A stretch of 64,000 nucleotides of DNA from Sesamum alatum (lineage: Eukaryota; Streptophyta; Magnoliopsida; Lamiales; Pedaliaceae). The stretch lies in assembly GCA_034509735.1 (NCBI GenBank), contig JACGWO010000003.1, forward strand, positions 4,216,001 through 4,280,000, written 5' to 3'. Position numbers and translations under genes: made by a program. The notes beneath the pieces were generated by a model that saw only the letters and a list, made by a program, of their open reading frames with translations, did no database searches and had not been told where the DNA came from. Positions 1 through 10,949 of this stretch are shown here, in pieces (position 1 is the first letter of the stretch; each line of letters starts with the position of its first letter).

Positions 1-223
1 CTTGGCTGTAGCGCAACTATAGGACCGAGATCTCATCACGGATCTAGGAAAATTCTTAGACAGTACCATCTGCTTGGAGTAATGGTATGAAGAGGTGCGG
101 TTGGACCGCATCATCTTGGCAGAAATAAGGTAGACCCATGAGACCGAGCTGGATATCGCAACTTACTCATGCTCAGATAAGTCTGAGCGACATGGGTGAT
201 TGGCTTTAGGTCAAGTGGAAGAT
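1..223 (+). pseudogene. 3' end of a broken R2 copia element: RNase H remnant and polypurine tract
   Basis: Reading + shows the decayed C-terminal RNase H region of a Ty1/copia polyprotein: nucleotides 26-66 match the EPRSHH..SKHILRRYH segment that is intact at about 2238-2284, but with substitutions and indels. It is followed at 211-222 by a purine-rich tract (tcaagtggaaga) and then by an LTR start, TGTTAGAATAGG, at 224. This is the order expected at the 3' end of a copia element. The rest of the element lies before the window. No open frame remains, so it is a pseudogene. Confidence 0.75.
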
Positions 224-1812
224 TGTTAGAATAGGTGATCAGAAGGCCAATTGGATTGGCTGTTTTGGATTTTATTTAGCAATCTTTATTAAAGTAATAT
301 TGACTCGATGAATATAGTAAGTATTCATCCTTGAAAGTATGTGTTTGTTGTGCTTACTAATTACGTTAAACGACATTTTAACGTCACAACAAATGCCCAC
401 AGACCAATTGGATAATCCATGTAGTTGGGCTGTGCATTGGATGACAGCTATGAAACCAACTTCTGAGGGTTGGTCTGAAACGTTCCAAGTCGAGGACCTC
501 GAGACAGGGCATCGAGGGTCCTATAGAGACTTGCACTAAGGATTGCGTTCATTGATGAGTGTCGTGTTTCATCGGCGATAGACATTGGACGTCTATGCAA
601 TATTAGTAGGTTGGTTGACAAGGGTGTTAGTTGACTGAACTGACTCGCGGAATTGTCATATGGAAGCCTTGGCGGCTTGGTCGGTATGACTGGAATTTCC
701 GGCTTCGATAGTACGAGATTAGTCCTCGGACTTGAGGAATCATGGCAGTCACATGCATATGAAGGTTGTATCTAGGGTCTGGCGAGAGATGTTCGTATCT
801 GGGATACGTTCATCATAAGCCTTATCCAATGCAGTCGGAATATGTATTGAGGACGGTGGATTCCAAGATAGGATCCGTCACCTGTCAGTATATGACAGTC
901 AAATCTCTTATGCACTCTGAGACGGTTTAAGGTCTTTAAGTCTGTGGCCACAACAATTGGTCGAGTAGGGAATGGTTTCCTACGTCGATCAGTAGAGCAG
1001 ACGTGTCTCGAGTTATTGAACATAGTTGTCTAGTCCAGGATGGGAACCGACGCCCAATTCTATGCCCTAGAATTAGAACGGGAGACGGATGATGGAAGGA
1101 CCGTACTCGTATGGAACTCGGGGGCCTAAACGTTCACGCCAACATTTACATAGTCTCTAGTGCCATGGACCGTTGCTAGACGGCCACCTATGGTGATGGG
1201 CGTTTTTTTCGATTAATGGTTAATTGGAAAATAGTTAATTAAATTGGATTTAATTGACCAGTTGTGTTGGACACAAGCCCAAGTCTAGCTGAGGGTAAAC
1301 CTAACGTGTCACACACGAATCACTATGGAATTGGTAGAATTAATTTGGAATTAATTCTAGAAGAAGCGAATTAATTTAATTGGATTAAATTAATTCAAGG
1401 AGAAAAATAAATGATTGGATTATTTATTAGGAAATCCATTTGATGGATGGTCCAATAATTAATTAATTGAATTAGTTAATTTTTGGACTTAGAACCTTTA
1501 AATTAATTAGATTAATTTGTCGGGTTAGGATTAATTAATTGATTGGATCAATTAATTAGAGTTCGGACTTATGTTTATTTAATTGGATTAAATAAACTTA
1601 TGGGCTCAATTAGATTGAGATTAATTGGATTAATTAATGCCCAATGGGCTTTGTTTGGACTTAATTTAATTAGATTAAATAAAAGTCTAAGACTAGTAGT
1701 CCTAGTCCATGGAAAAATTCAATTTATAGTAAGTAAAGGAAGAATTGAAATCTTCCACATGTGAGGCACATGTGACCAGCCTTTATATGGTTGGGTGGGT
1801 GGTTTTATTTAA
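224..1812 (+). mobile_element. R2-type copia 3' LTR, truncated at its 3' end
   Basis: Begins TGTTAGAATAGGTGA right after the polypurine tract and is colinear with the 2228-bp LTR of element 3 (59490-61717) to about 1812, where homology stops before the TATA/R part. It carries the conserved hairpin block at 1163-1193 and many AATTGGATTAAT-like stretches. The missing 3' part and the abrupt change to short repeats mark a rearranged junction. Confidence 0.85.
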
Positions 1813-1815
1813 CTT

Positions 1816-1967
1816 TTGTAAATGGTTTTATATGAAATTCCACATGCTACCACTATATATGAAAGTCCATGGTTTTAATTTTATATGAAAGTCCATGGTT
1901 TTTAATTTTATATGAAAGTCCACATGCTACCACTATTATTTAATTTTATATGAAAGTCCATGGTTTT
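1816..1967 (+). repeat. Short tandem repeats at an LTR/RNase H junction
   Basis: About four copies of a unit like ttttatatgaaagtccatgg, some with the variant ccacatgctaccactat. They lie exactly between the truncated R2 LTR and the RNase H fragment of another copia element. Their presence only at the join suggests they arose during the rearrangement or repair that fused the two. Confidence 0.7.
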
Positions 1968-2456
1968 AGCGATGCTAGCTTCCAAGCAGATGACGATGAT
2001 GCCAAGTCTCAGTCAGGTTATGTATTCAGACTCAATGGAGGAGTGGTAGCATGGAAAAGTTCCAAGCAAGCAATCACTGTTGATTCTACCAATGAGGCCG
2101 AATATATAGCAGCTTCAAAAGCTACCAAAGAAGCGGTTTGGATGAGAAACTACATCCAAGAGTTGGGTGTGGTGCCTAGCATTGTGGAGCCCATAGTTAT
2201 CTTTTGTGATAACAACGGAGCCATAGCACAAGCAAAGGAACCAAGATCTCATCACCGATCCAAGCACATTCTTAGACGCTACCACCTTCTGAGAGAAAGG
2301 GTAGGAAGAGGTGACGTTCGGATGGATTGAGTCAACTTAGCAGACAACACAGCAAATCTGCTGACGAAGCCTATATCGCAGAGTGCTCATACGCAACATC
2401 TTGAGAAGATGGGTATTAGACATATGGGTGATTGGCTTTAAAGGTCAAGTGGGAGA
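1950..2456 (+). pseudogene. Copia RNase H domain fragment with polypurine tract
   Basis: A 126-codon frame (1950-2330) encodes most of a Ty1/copia RNase H: SDASFQ with the first catalytic Asp, a TNEAEYIAAS segment with the catalytic Glu, and IFCDNNGAIA with a further Asp. After a TGA at about 2328 the frame continues with VNLADNTANLLTKP, so the stop replaces an Arg codon found in relatives. The ATG at 1950 lies in the upstream tandem repeat and is not a natural start; the real sequence begins about 1968. A purine-rich tract (aaaggtcaagtgggaga) at 2440-2456 leads into an LTR. RT, integrase and gag are missing, so this is a 3' end fragment joined to an unrelated LTR. Confidence 0.85.
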
Positions 2457-2457
2457 T

Positions 2458-2884
2458 TTTTAGAATAGGTGACCATGAAGCCAATCTTGTTAGGCGAATT
2501 CTAACCTATGTCTGAACAATTTCAAAGTTTTAATAAACCTTGATGAATAAGAAAGTGAAATTCATCTGGCTCATACTTTGCCTGTGTTCACTTTTACTGC
2601 TTTATAACTGTTCGCTACACAAACAAAGCCCATAGACTGAGATCACATTTCGGGGACTGGGTCTACGCTTGGAGGTAGGTTCATGAAATCAGTTCCGCCG
2701 AATCAGTCTGAAAATCTCCAAGTCAAGGAATCTCGGGAAATGGATATCGAGAATCCACTTGAGACTTGCACTAAGCATCTGCTGTCGTGTTTCATCGACG
2801 GGTGACGAGGGTCGTCTATGCAGTGTTAGTGTGTCAGCTTGCTAGGGAGCAGCTGACTGAGGTGATTCGTGGGAACCATCTTAC
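2458..2884 (+). mobile_element. R3-type copia LTR, 5' part only
   Basis: Follows the polypurine tract directly. The terminal TG is mutated to TT (TTTTAGAATAGGTGACC). It matches the first ~430 bp of the R3 solo LTR at 26494 (shared aacctatgtctgaaca and tgaataagaaagtga). It is cut at 2884 by a reverse-oriented R2 LTR and I could not find its continuation on the other side. Confidence 0.8.
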
Positions 2885-4553
2885 TGAAAGAATCGGGTAC
2901 GGCCCGGGAACGCAACGAAAGCGTAAAAAATGTGAATTTAAAAGCATAATATAAAATGGGTTCAAAGGGGTGTTCCCTTTGAAGTTCCCGGGCATTCGGT
3001 GTATGTCAAGAGCATGAATAAAAGAGTAGAAGATGCTGGACATGTGGCTAAAGGATTAAAAATAAGAAGATACATAAAATGTAAATAGAAACCAACCTTT
3101 GTTCGTATTTACGTAGAGCGGCTTCTAGCGTTGTTCCTTTTCCATTTCTCCTTGTATGTCCACTTGAGAGCTCAACTTAGAACTCCTCCAAGTATTGTCC
3201 ACACCACACAAAGGATCCAAACTATAGTTTATTGCTAGATAAAATATAGTGAAGAGAAGAAGAAAACAATTCCAAAGCAACACGATCAATTAGTGATCTT
3301 TAGAATGTTTTAAGTTCTTTTCTTTCCAAAAGAAAAGAACACTTAGAGAGAATTTTCAGAGATGTTTATGGCTTAATTCTCCAGCAAAAAAATGAAGCAA
3401 GTTAGTAAGTAAATGTCTAGCAAAGTTGTTTTATGTATGTAGAATGTAGAGTTCAAAAAACCACCTACATAAGTAACCTGCAAGGCAACTTCCACATACA
3501 CACACTTCTAGCACATCTATCACACATGATAGCAAGAGAAAACCACCCACAAATCAGCAAATTTTCATGCTCATCATGTTATATGTTAAGAGTTGAAACT
3601 CCTCTTTAACTAGCTTCAACTTGCATGGAAAAATAGACTTGGATCTTTATGTTTTTGGACTTGTATTTAATCAAATTAAATAAAGTCCAAACATGAATCC
3701 ATTGGGCATTAATTAATCTAATTAATCTAAATCCAATTAAATCCCAATAGTTTATTTAATCCAATTAAATAAACATAAGTCTAAATTAAGAATAATTGAT
3801 CCAATCAATTATTCTAGCCAAAACCCGATAAATTAATCCAATTACTTTAAAGGTTCTTAGTCCAAAAAATTAACTAATCCAATTAATTAATTCTTGGACC
3901 ATCCATCAAATGAATTTCTCAATAAATGATCCAATCATTTATTTTCTCTCTTGAATAAATTTAATCCGATTAAATTTATTCGCTTCTTCTAGAATTAATT
4001 CTAAATTAATTCCGCCAAATCCAAAGTGATTTGTGTGTGACTCATTAGGTTCATCCTCAGCCAGACTTGGGCTTGTGTCCAACACAATTAGTCAATTAAA
4101 TCCAATTTAATTAACTGTTTTCTGATTAACCATTAATCGGAAAAACGCCCATCACCATGGGTGGCCGTCTAGCAACGGTCCATAGCACTAGAGACTAGGT
4201 GAATGTTGGCGTGAACATTTAGGCTCCCGAGTTCCATACGAGTACGGTCCTTCCATAATCCGTCTCCCGGTCTTAGTCTAGGGCATGGAATTGGGCGTCG
4301 GTTCCCATCCTGGACTAGACAACTATGCTCAATAACTTGAGACACGTCTGCTATATTGATCTACGTATGAAACCATTCCCTACTCGACCAATCGCTGGCC
4401 ACAGACTTAAAGAGCTTAAACCGTCTCAGAGTGCATAGGAGACTCGAGTGTCATATACTAACAGATGACGGATCCTATTCATAGTTGTCATCCAATACAC
4501 GACCCAACTACATGGGTTATTCGATTTGTCTGTGGGCTTAGTTGTGATATTAA
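2885..4553 (-). mobile_element. R2-type LTR in reverse orientation, internally deleted and truncated
   Basis: Starts TGAAAGAATCGGGTACGGCC, the reverse complement of the 3' end of the element 3 LTR, and can be followed backwards through the family. Near 4476-4480 about 400 bp of LTR are missing compared with 59690-60160, and homology fades at about 4553. The conserved hairpin block is at 4155-4185 with a CTATGG arm. No internal copia sequence is attached, so this is a solo or partial LTR. Confidence 0.8.
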
Positions 4554-4554
4554 A

Positions 4555-4995
4555 GCATTAAAGCATAAGCTATCAAACATTCAAGTAAATTCAATAAGAG
4601 TATAAACTATCAAACATTCAAATAAATTCAACTTGAAAATTTCTTGATACGAGTATAAACTATCTATAAATTTATTTGAAAAACTCTTCGGTATGAGTAT
4701 AAACTATCTACAAATTCAAGTCAAGAACTCCTTGAATTAGTATAAACTATCTACCACTCAAAGTGAAAATCTTTTATGCGAGATAGATTATCTAGAAACT
4801 CAAATAAAAAACTCTTTGATACGAGTATAAACAATCTATAAATTCAAATTGAAACTCCTTAATATGAGAATAAACTATTAACAAATTCAAATAAGTCAAG
4901 TCAAGAACTCCTAAATATGAGTAAAGTTATCTACAAATTCATGCTGAAAACTACTTCATATGAGAATAAACTATCAACAAAATTCAAGTGAACTA
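4555..4995 (+). repeat. Minisatellite with a ~43-bp period, about nine units
   Basis: The anchor gagtataaactatc (with variants) starts at 4598, 4651, 4695, 4738, 4780, 4823, 4866, 4919 and 4962, giving steps of 53, 44, 43, 42, 43, 43, 53 and 43. Units read roughly as the anchor, then acaaattcaag, then tcaagaactcctt. The two 53-bp steps look like 43-bp units with a 10-bp insertion. The array directly follows the truncated reverse LTR. Confidence 0.85.
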
Positions 4996-7750
4996 CATGA
5001 TGACGTGATCCTCCAATGAGGTACGAAGGGTGAAGCAAGAAAAGAAGACCATAAGAATTCTTTGTACGAAGTTCCTCGAGTTCAAAAATATTCAAATATG
5101 CTCAAAGCGGAGATCGAGTTGTTCGTCGAAGGTGGGCAACAAATTATAGCGTTTAGTTTGGGACAGGCGCTAAACCCTTGAATTAACGTTATAAATATCC
5201 AAATAAATATTAAGAAGATCCAAGTGGCAAATCCACTTCCGAATCCTCAAATCCAACGTCAAGACCTATAGCGTTTAATTCAGATAACAGGTTTGAGCCA
5301 TCAGATTAACGTTATATAAATTCAAAGCAAAGTCCAAAAAAAGATCTACAAGGAGATTTTGCTTTCAACTTGGTCAAATTAAAAAAATATTCCTTTTGAA
5401 AAGAAGAATCAGCGGATAGAATAAAGATTGTACTCCTTTAAACTTTTTGAACCTATATATTTCATTTGTGATATTTTTCTTGTATTTTAATTTATACACA
5501 CGATAGACATTGTATTCACAATACTAGACACCGTGGCACGCAGTACCTGCGTGCATATTTTTTAATAATATTTTTATTTTATTAAGCTCATAATTTGTTC
5601 TTGTATATTAAAACCTTTTATTGTCTTACAATCTCACGTATAAAAGCTATACGATAATTTTTTCTAATGCGTTAATTATTAATAAATATTTTACTCAAAT
5701 TAAATTAAAGATTGAAAATTTTCCCAATATATGTTATTTATATTTCAATCAACATTAAGCTTAAACAAAATGAGATTTAATTTAATTTTTTTAGTACATT
5801 AATTGCATGGAATTAATTTTTTTAAAAAAACTTGATTGAGTAGTTAATGCAATATGAATGGTGAAGTTGAGGGGCATTTTTGGTATTATAATAATTTAGT
5901 GTAGTGATATCAAAACTACCACTTTGAGTTTATAAACCCTCTTGACGGAGCCACTAGATAGTTTTGATAAATAAAAGGATAAGGGATTTCAAAACAAAAG
6001 GTTATAAAACATCCAAAACAAAAGGTTATAAAACAATATGTTAATTTTTATTCCTTTAAAGTTACACCAGGCGCACAATTCCAAATATAAGTGTTATTAT
6101 ATGCAAATATCATAAAAAATACAGAATAATAAATAATTAGAGTAAGAAGTGAAATAAAAATAAAATATAAAATTAAGATAACCTTGATAAGGTAGATAGT
6201 TACTGAAAAAGTAAAATGAACAAAAATAGGAGATGAGATTTTATATTTAATTTTTAAAACTTAGAACTTAAGAAAATGTTAGTGAATATAATTTTCTTTT
6301 TATTTATCTTACTCTCTATTTTTTTCTTAAATCATAAGATTTTAAAAATTAACTTAAAAATTTACTTTTTGGTTAAAATGTCATCAATTTTTATTCTTAA
6401 ACCCCCACTTTCTTCCCAATTTATAATAGTCTTAATTTTAGTATTGAATGAATATTCATATATACTACATTAATTTATTAATACTTATCATTTAAATTAT
6501 TTTAATAGTACAATTTATTTAATCATAGAACTATATTTGGCTAAAATAAAAGGATATAAAACTTAAGTTACATTAAAAATTTACCTTTGTTATTATAAAA
6601 TGTTCTAAATTGAGATATGCCATCTATTTGAGTTTTATGAAAACAAAAAAAAGTATCGTTTAGGACATTTATAAAAAGTCATGTATCAATTTGATATTTA
6701 TGGAGAAACTCAGGTGTCAATCACATAATTTGCATAAACTCATGTATCTAGTTAAACAATAATGCTAAAACTTGGGGACAAAAATGTTTTTTACTCAATT
6801 AAGAAAGCATATATGATGAAAGGAAATTAATATTGCACTAGGAGTTATAGTATATGAGTATATAATATTAATCAGATATAATAAATATAATTTTCAATTA
6901 TATATGTGGAATCTTGATCTTTTTTCAAAATTAAATAAATAGATATGATAGTTATGATGAATTTGATGTAACATTCACCAAAAGCATTGTGTAACCGAGG
7001 TAGATGGGAGGTACAATAGATGGTGAGGAGAGAGAATAAGAAAAAAGAGTATCACTTCTCGATCAATATATTTTGTTTTTATTTTAAATATTTGAAAATA
7101 CTTGATTAAATTTTCTTATTATTTTATTAATTTTACTATTTCTATTTCTCAAGATTTGTTAGAATCTCACATTATAGTGGAAAATTATCATTTTAGTCCC
7201 ATGGGATAGGAGTTGTACAACTAAGGTCCTTAACTTTATGGGGTTGACAACATAGGTACCAAATTAAAAAAAAAAAAAACACTTTTTAGTCATTTTTCTT
7301 TTTTTTTTTTGTCATGGATGAAAGTTTTATTTCTAAAAAAATATTTCAAATTAATAAATATTAAAAACTTTTCGAAAACACTGCAGAAAAAAAGTATAAA
7401 ATGAAACAAACATATATAAAAGTCATACAATTAAAATTTAAAAATATTACCTTTCTCATTTTACTTCAAGCATATCTAATTTAATTTTGTATTACCAACG
7501 AAAATAATTTACTTCAGGGAGTATAATTATATATTTTGAGTGATTATTTGATGCATTTGCTATTGAAACTAAGCAATAATATAGTATTTAATTTTTTAAT
7601 TATGTGTTATAAAATATCTTTAATCTATTAATATAACATTACTAATTTAACATAATATTAAATCATGAGTGACATAAGAATTCATATATTTATAACTAAA
7701 AGTATAAAACAAATATTTAGCTAAAAATTAGAAAAAATAAAAAGTTTTCT
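4996..7750. other. AT-rich intergenic DNA, no gene recognised
   Basis: No convincing coding region on either strand; the longest frame (6276-6473) is a low-complexity Phe/Ile/Leu-rich run. Around 5145-5320 there are two loosely related blocks about 120 bp apart sharing atagcgttta and ttaacgttata. A segment near 5530 (accgtggcacgcagtac) faintly recalls the region after a gypsy LTR, but I cannot support a call. The left flank of copia-D ends at 7750. Confidence 0.6.
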
Positions 7751-7786
7751 TGTAAATACATATTATTATTATTATTATTATTATTA
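7751..7786 (+). repeat. Copia-D 5' LTR, first 36 bp ending in (ATT)n
   Basis: TGTAAATACATATT followed by ATT repeats, identical in layout to 46522-46558 in the 3' LTR. It is interrupted at 7787 by the foldback MITE; the same ATT tract continues at 30156-30246 and 40113-40290. Confidence 0.8.
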
Positions 7787-8215
7787 GGATAAACTACATC
7801 TACCTCCCTTGAGGTTTGACATAATTACAAATACCCCTCGTTGTTTGAAAAATTATAAATACCCCCTGAGGTTTGTAATTTTCAACCAAAGGCCGAAAAT
7901 TGACCATTTTGCCCTTGATTTTTTAGTTCAACTCCAGAAAAATCAACCGAGGCAAATTTACATTATTAACTCATTTGTGTAAAAAACTTTAAGAACCTCT
8001 CCTGCGCATTATAGTCCAAAAAAATTAAAAGAATTTTAATGATTAAATAAAATGCATAAGGGCATTTTGATAAGTTCAACCACAAAAATGGATGAAAATG
8101 GGTTATTTGTTAGATGGTTACAAACCTCAGGGGGTATTTGTAATTTTTCAAACAACGAGGGGATATTTATAATTATGCCAAACCTCAGAGGAGGTAGATC
8201 ACTAAAATAAAATGC

Positions 8216-8313
8216 GGGAATTGAAACGGCCTTAGGAACGGTCAAAAGATCACTAGATGATGTTGGATTAGGAATGGTTTTAGAACGGTCAGTGTTCCGT
8301 TGAAACTATAGGC
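8216..8313. repeat. CACTA-2 left subterminal repeats, first part
   Basis: Carries ggaacggtc, ggaatggtt and gaacggtc motifs between the left terminus and the hAT-like insertion. The array resumes at 17855 on the other side of that insertion. Confidence 0.75.
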
Positions 8314-8600
8314 CAATGTTTTTAAACCCGGACTGGACCGGCCGGTCCGATCGGGAACCGGACTTGCAGGCGGTCCGGTTGGGGGTATAAAAATTGGGAT
8401 GGTCAAACTCTGAGCGAACCGGTCAAACCCGGACAAAACCGGTAAAACTAGCTAACCGGTCAAATCGATTTCAATTTTTTTTTTTTTTTTAAAAAAAAGA
8501 AAGAAACGGAAAGGTATGAACAGAGTTCAATCGGCTGGCCGTTTGCTCCCATTTACGGTGGCGGATGCTGGAGAAGTGGAGAGTTGATGTAGTAGCCTTT

Positions 8601-8697
8601 GGCTGGAAATTGATACTCATTGTCATTGCAACGGCGGCGGCACATCGCAGGGGAAGAAATAAACCCTCCAAATTTCAATTGAAGATATGGAATGGAA
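8601..8697 (+). repeat. ~90-bp direct repeat inside the hAT-like element, left copy
   Basis: Starts gctggaaattg..tctcatt-like and ends gaagatat..aatgg. A diverged copy in the same orientation lies at about 17287-17372, just beyond the Harbinger-like element. Without that element the two copies would be in tandem. Confidence 0.6.
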
Positions 8698-8879
8698 TTA
8701 GGTAGTGTGTGCGCGCGCTTCTCAGAAGTGCTTTTCAGTTTTTGGGACAAAAAAAGCACTTTTAGGGTGTTTGGGACACCAACTTCTGCTTTTGAGACTT
8801 AAAAAAAAAGCACTTTTAAGCCAAAAGTTGGAAGCACCCTGGGGGGTGCTTCTAGTTGCTTTGGCTTTTTCGTAAATAA

Positions 8880-9945
8880 ATTGAAGTTGAGTTGGGACAA
8901 TTTTATCCTTATTATATTTCCAATAACCCAAAAATACCCTTATCCATTATTCATCATACTTCTAGCGAATTGAACGATGAATAATTCTTCAACTTCTCAA
9001 CTTTCTTCAAAACCCTAAACACTATTATTTTCTCACATCTTACTCAAAAATACGTTCTCATATTGCAAACGAGACTTTTCGTGATTCAACCAATTGAAAG
9101 AAAGCTTTCCGTGAGTTTTTTTTTTTTTTCCGATAAAAACAGGTAAATAATCTTTTTCAAACGATTTGATTTCAAAAATTCTGTAATTTTTTTAGTGAAT
9201 TGAACTTGAATCTTCTTGGTTCAATATGCTTCTGAATACAATTCTCGAATTTGTGTAAATATCTTGCATACGAATACATCTCATAACATGTTAAGAAATT
9301 GAAATTTCGAACGGAACCGCGGCTACCAACGTAAGTCTGTGTAGCTGCTGCTAGATTTTTCTATCGTCTGGTATGTGTTTTGGTTTGTGGATTGGCACTT
9401 TGTTGATAATTGGTTGTAGTGAGGGTTGTTTTACTGATTGTTGTTAGCAGCATGATGTTATTCGCTGCTGTTGTTTTGTGAGGCTATTGTAGCCAGATTG
9501 TTTTCCTTTTTATGTTATAAAATTCATCGTCTTTTTGTCAAAAAAGAAAAAAGAAATTGAAATTTCCTTTTGTAAAGAACTGTTGCCGCTTGTTAATATA
9601 TTATACACACACATCTCGTATTGCGGCTTGAATTTGTTAATTCTGAACTTTGTATTCAATTGTCAAAAGATATTATTAATTTATTCATTTATGTTTGGAT
9701 GCCATTATGATTTATTTATTAATTTTGAATTTTGTTGTGAATCTTTTTTGCATATATTCTTATTACTTAGAAAAATATTTGGATTTGTATTAGATGGCTT
9801 ATTAAATTTCTTTAAGTGTAGGTGATCTTGATTTCTATAATTTTCAGACAAAATTTGTTATATATCGAAAGAGTTTTGCTTATAGTCTGTCGTTTATACG
9901 AAAGTATTATTTAAAACACTTAGATATGTCTATGATCATGTAGCT
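8880..9945. other. Left arm of the Harbinger-like element, no gene recognised
   Basis: AT-rich sequence with a CT/CA-rich stretch (about 8960-9110) that could be a 5' leader ahead of the Myb-like frame, a T-tract (9118-9130) and an open but low-complexity frame at 9535-9825 rich in Phe/Leu/Ile. I do not accept the latter as a gene. Confidence 0.5.
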
Positions 9946-10018
9946 ATGGATTCAAACAATATTTCGTATCATCTATCACAACCATTACCTCAACCTCCTC
10001 AAAGTAGTACTGTTAGTA

Positions 10019-10034
10019 CACTACAAAAAAATGC
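10019..10034 (+). repeat. CACTA-1 left terminal inverted repeat
   Basis: CACTACAAAAAAATGC, matching the classic CACTA start of plant En/Spm elements, preceded by target GTA. Confidence 0.93.
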
Positions 10035-10680
10035 AGTAACAGGAACGGTAAGGCTCGACCGTTCCTGTTACCGTTCCACGTAGGAACGGTCATAGGAACT
10101 GTTGTGGAACAGTAAACCGTTGATAACGTCAGGGTCGGTGTAATAGAAACACAAATTAATAGGAATGGCGGGACCGTCCCTATTAGAGTGCCAACAGTCG
10201 GGTGCCAATTTGTACACCTAAGACCGTTCCTAAAGGTGACCTTATATATTTTGGATCTCAATTTAGAACACATGTGTGAGATTTGAAACGGTTGGAGGAC
10301 CGGGAAAGCGTACCGTTACTGACTGTGTTCCAAAGACCGTGTGAATTTTGGACCGGTAGGGCCACCGTTCCAACATGTAGTCCTACAAGAGGCCCTTTTA
10401 CGCCATGGAAAAAAATGTGATGCAATTACCGTTCCAAATTACGGGTATAAAGTAAGTGAATCTGTGTTACAAGGATCGGTCCAAAATGTAATCCAAGTAG
10501 GAACGGTGAGGATTTGTTGTGCCTGCTACCGTTCCTAATATGCTTTAACGACTATATTACAACGGTAACTTTACCGTTCCTGATACCTTTCCTGAGACCG
10601 TTCCTTAAGCTGAAACAACGGCTATATTTTAACGGCTAGTTTTGTGTTCCAAATAGTACTCCAATGACCGTTTCAATGTT
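10035..10680. repeat. CACTA-1 left subterminal motif array
   Basis: At least ten exact GGAACGGT or ACCGTTCC octamers plus variants in 0.65 kb, in both orientations and often as close inverted pairs (for example at about 10039 and 10056). In En/Spm elements such arrays bind the TNPA-type protein; binding here is inferred. Confidence 0.85.
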
Positions 10681-10683
10681 TTC

Positions 10684-10692
10684 TATATATAT
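10684..10692 (+). promoter_or_regulatory. Candidate TATA box of the CACTA-1 transposase gene
   Basis: tatatatat followed by gtccccctt. The same TATATATA plus gtccccctt occurs upstream of the TNP2 gene of CACTA-2 (minus strand, 29495-29503). It is about 260 bp ahead of the coding frame, just past the subterminal array. Confidence 0.5.
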
Positions 10693-10949
10693 GTCCCCCT
10701 TCTTTGTCATTGTTCTTATACTTACTCTCCAACTCATTTTGTATTTGTAACTCCTCCCCTTGATTCTTTATACGAAAAATCGAACATATCATTTACCGAG
10801 CGTGAATTTTGCATTGATATCGATAGGTGTTTTGCTTAGGTAAGTATGCAAAATTCTGTTATTTTTGCATATATATATAATTTACTCTCGTCATTTAATT
10901 GTTGTGAATTATACGTAGGACCAATCATGTTAAGAAGTTGAGGAAATGG

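Noticed and set aside
5500..5560. Possible gypsy element start (accgtggcacgcag)
   Set aside because: Only a short loose resemblance; no LTR pair, no PBS that I can name and no gypsy protein nearby.
6276..6473. 65-codon plus-strand frame in AT-rich DNA
   Set aside because: Phe/Ile/Leu-rich low complexity, no homology pattern, no neighbours; expected by chance.
9535..9825. 96-codon frame resembling a membrane protein
   Set aside because: Composition-driven hydrophobic run in an AT-rich arm of the Harbinger-like element; no start context or domain.
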